From assembly GCF_015679265.1 (NCBI RefSeq), contig NZ_CP064942.1:1768001-1832000 (forward strand): a stretch of DNA of 64,000 bases, given 5' to 3'. How positions within the stretch are numbered: the stretch's first letter is position 1; every line of letters starts with the position of its first letter. Below the pieces are notes generated by a model. That model ran no database searches. It saw only the letters and a list, made by a program, of their open reading frames with translations, and was not told the DNA's origin. The DNA is from Pontivivens ytuae (GTDB taxonomy: Bacteria; Pseudomonadota; Alphaproteobacteria; Rhodobacterales; Rhodobacteraceae). Position numbers and translations under genes: made by a program. Positions 63,954 through 64,000 of the stretch are shown one piece after another.

Positions 63954-64000
63954 TCATTTCGAGCCCTCCCCGATCGCCGGCGTGTCGGTCATGCCGGCGA
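63954..64000 (-). CDS. lutA: Probable LutA C-terminus, truncated by window edge
   Basis: The last 14 residues and stop of a leftward frame entering from the right edge, AGMTDTPAIGEGSK followed by TGA. LutA (Fe-S oxidoreductase) normally precedes lutB, and a short tail of this kind is consistent. The fragment is too short to identify by itself; the call rests on gene order. Confidence 0.4.
   Translation of the reverse strand, partial: AGMTDTPAIGEGSK

Noticed and set aside
63718..63957. A 79-codon frame upstream of lutB
   Set aside because: It runs through the palindromic repeats, and its translation follows the repeat arms. It has no credible ribosome binding site or family similarity.

Overview
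The window is chromosomal DNA of a GC-rich (about two thirds G+C by eye) Gram-negative bacterium. It most resembles an alphaproteobacterium of the Rhodobacterales. Supporting points are the five-gene F1 operon atpHAGDC without F0 genes, a DUF3422 membrane protein, an H-type lectin gene beside the atp operon, an extensin-like peptidase, QueG, pntAB and a lutBC lactate module. The assignment is inference from gene content; no rRNA or tRNA gene was seen. Coding density is high, and several neighbouring genes share stop codons or overlap by 1 to 11 bp. I see no phage, insertion sequence, CRISPR array or integrase.

Layout. 0-10 kb: 3' part of gltB, an SDR-like epimerase, a GST-queG pair, an exported rhodanese, and a leftward nadE / extensin-like / mtgA run. 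10.5-17 kb: an exported protein built almost wholly of MORN repeats, a DUF7002-like gene coupled to a PEP-mutase-family gene, a small cysteine-rich protein, a GlxA-type regulator, and a TetR regulator divergent from RidA and MAPEG genes. 16.5-22 kb: PBP1A with a lytic transglycosylase (cell wall), then glnK-amtB behind a consensus sigma-54 promoter (nitrogen). 22-36 kb: mostly housekeeping genes (two serine hydrolases, plsC, ribF, a MaoC dehydratase, a free-Met-sulfoxide reductase, nadC, pgi, a GNAT, an outer-membrane barrel, ycgN-ltaE, an alpha/beta hydrolase - lipoprotein - DsbA-like run, prs). 36.7-42 kb: H-type lectin and atpHAGDC. 42-50.6 kb: a methyltransferase, gloB, DUF3422, mutL and pntAB. 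50.7-59.5 kb: two paralogous 305-residue exported proteins related to the PilJ/NarX sensor domain, flanking an atypical SDR, a three-gene ABC/exported-protein operon, phoA and a SulP anion transporter. 59.5-64 kb: pth, rplY, a small exported orphan, and lutB-lutC with a YjbR-like gene; the tail of lutA probably enters at the right edge.

The least ordinary material falls into four groups. (1) The PilJ/NarX-like exported paralogues keep four cysteines at matching spacing, but one has lost its RMLSQR motifs. (2) A family of composite palindromic repeats occurs in at least nine intergenic positions; one carries the stop codon of queG and another separates lutB from the probable lutA. (3) Several AT-rich or periodic regulatory-looking sites stand out: a triple 11-bp repeat upstream of maoC, GTTATA-type palindromes before phoA and the ABC operon, a PHO-box-like repeat before phoA, and a TetR-type operator. 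(4) A 56-nt hairpin shares a sequence motif with the gltB 3' end.
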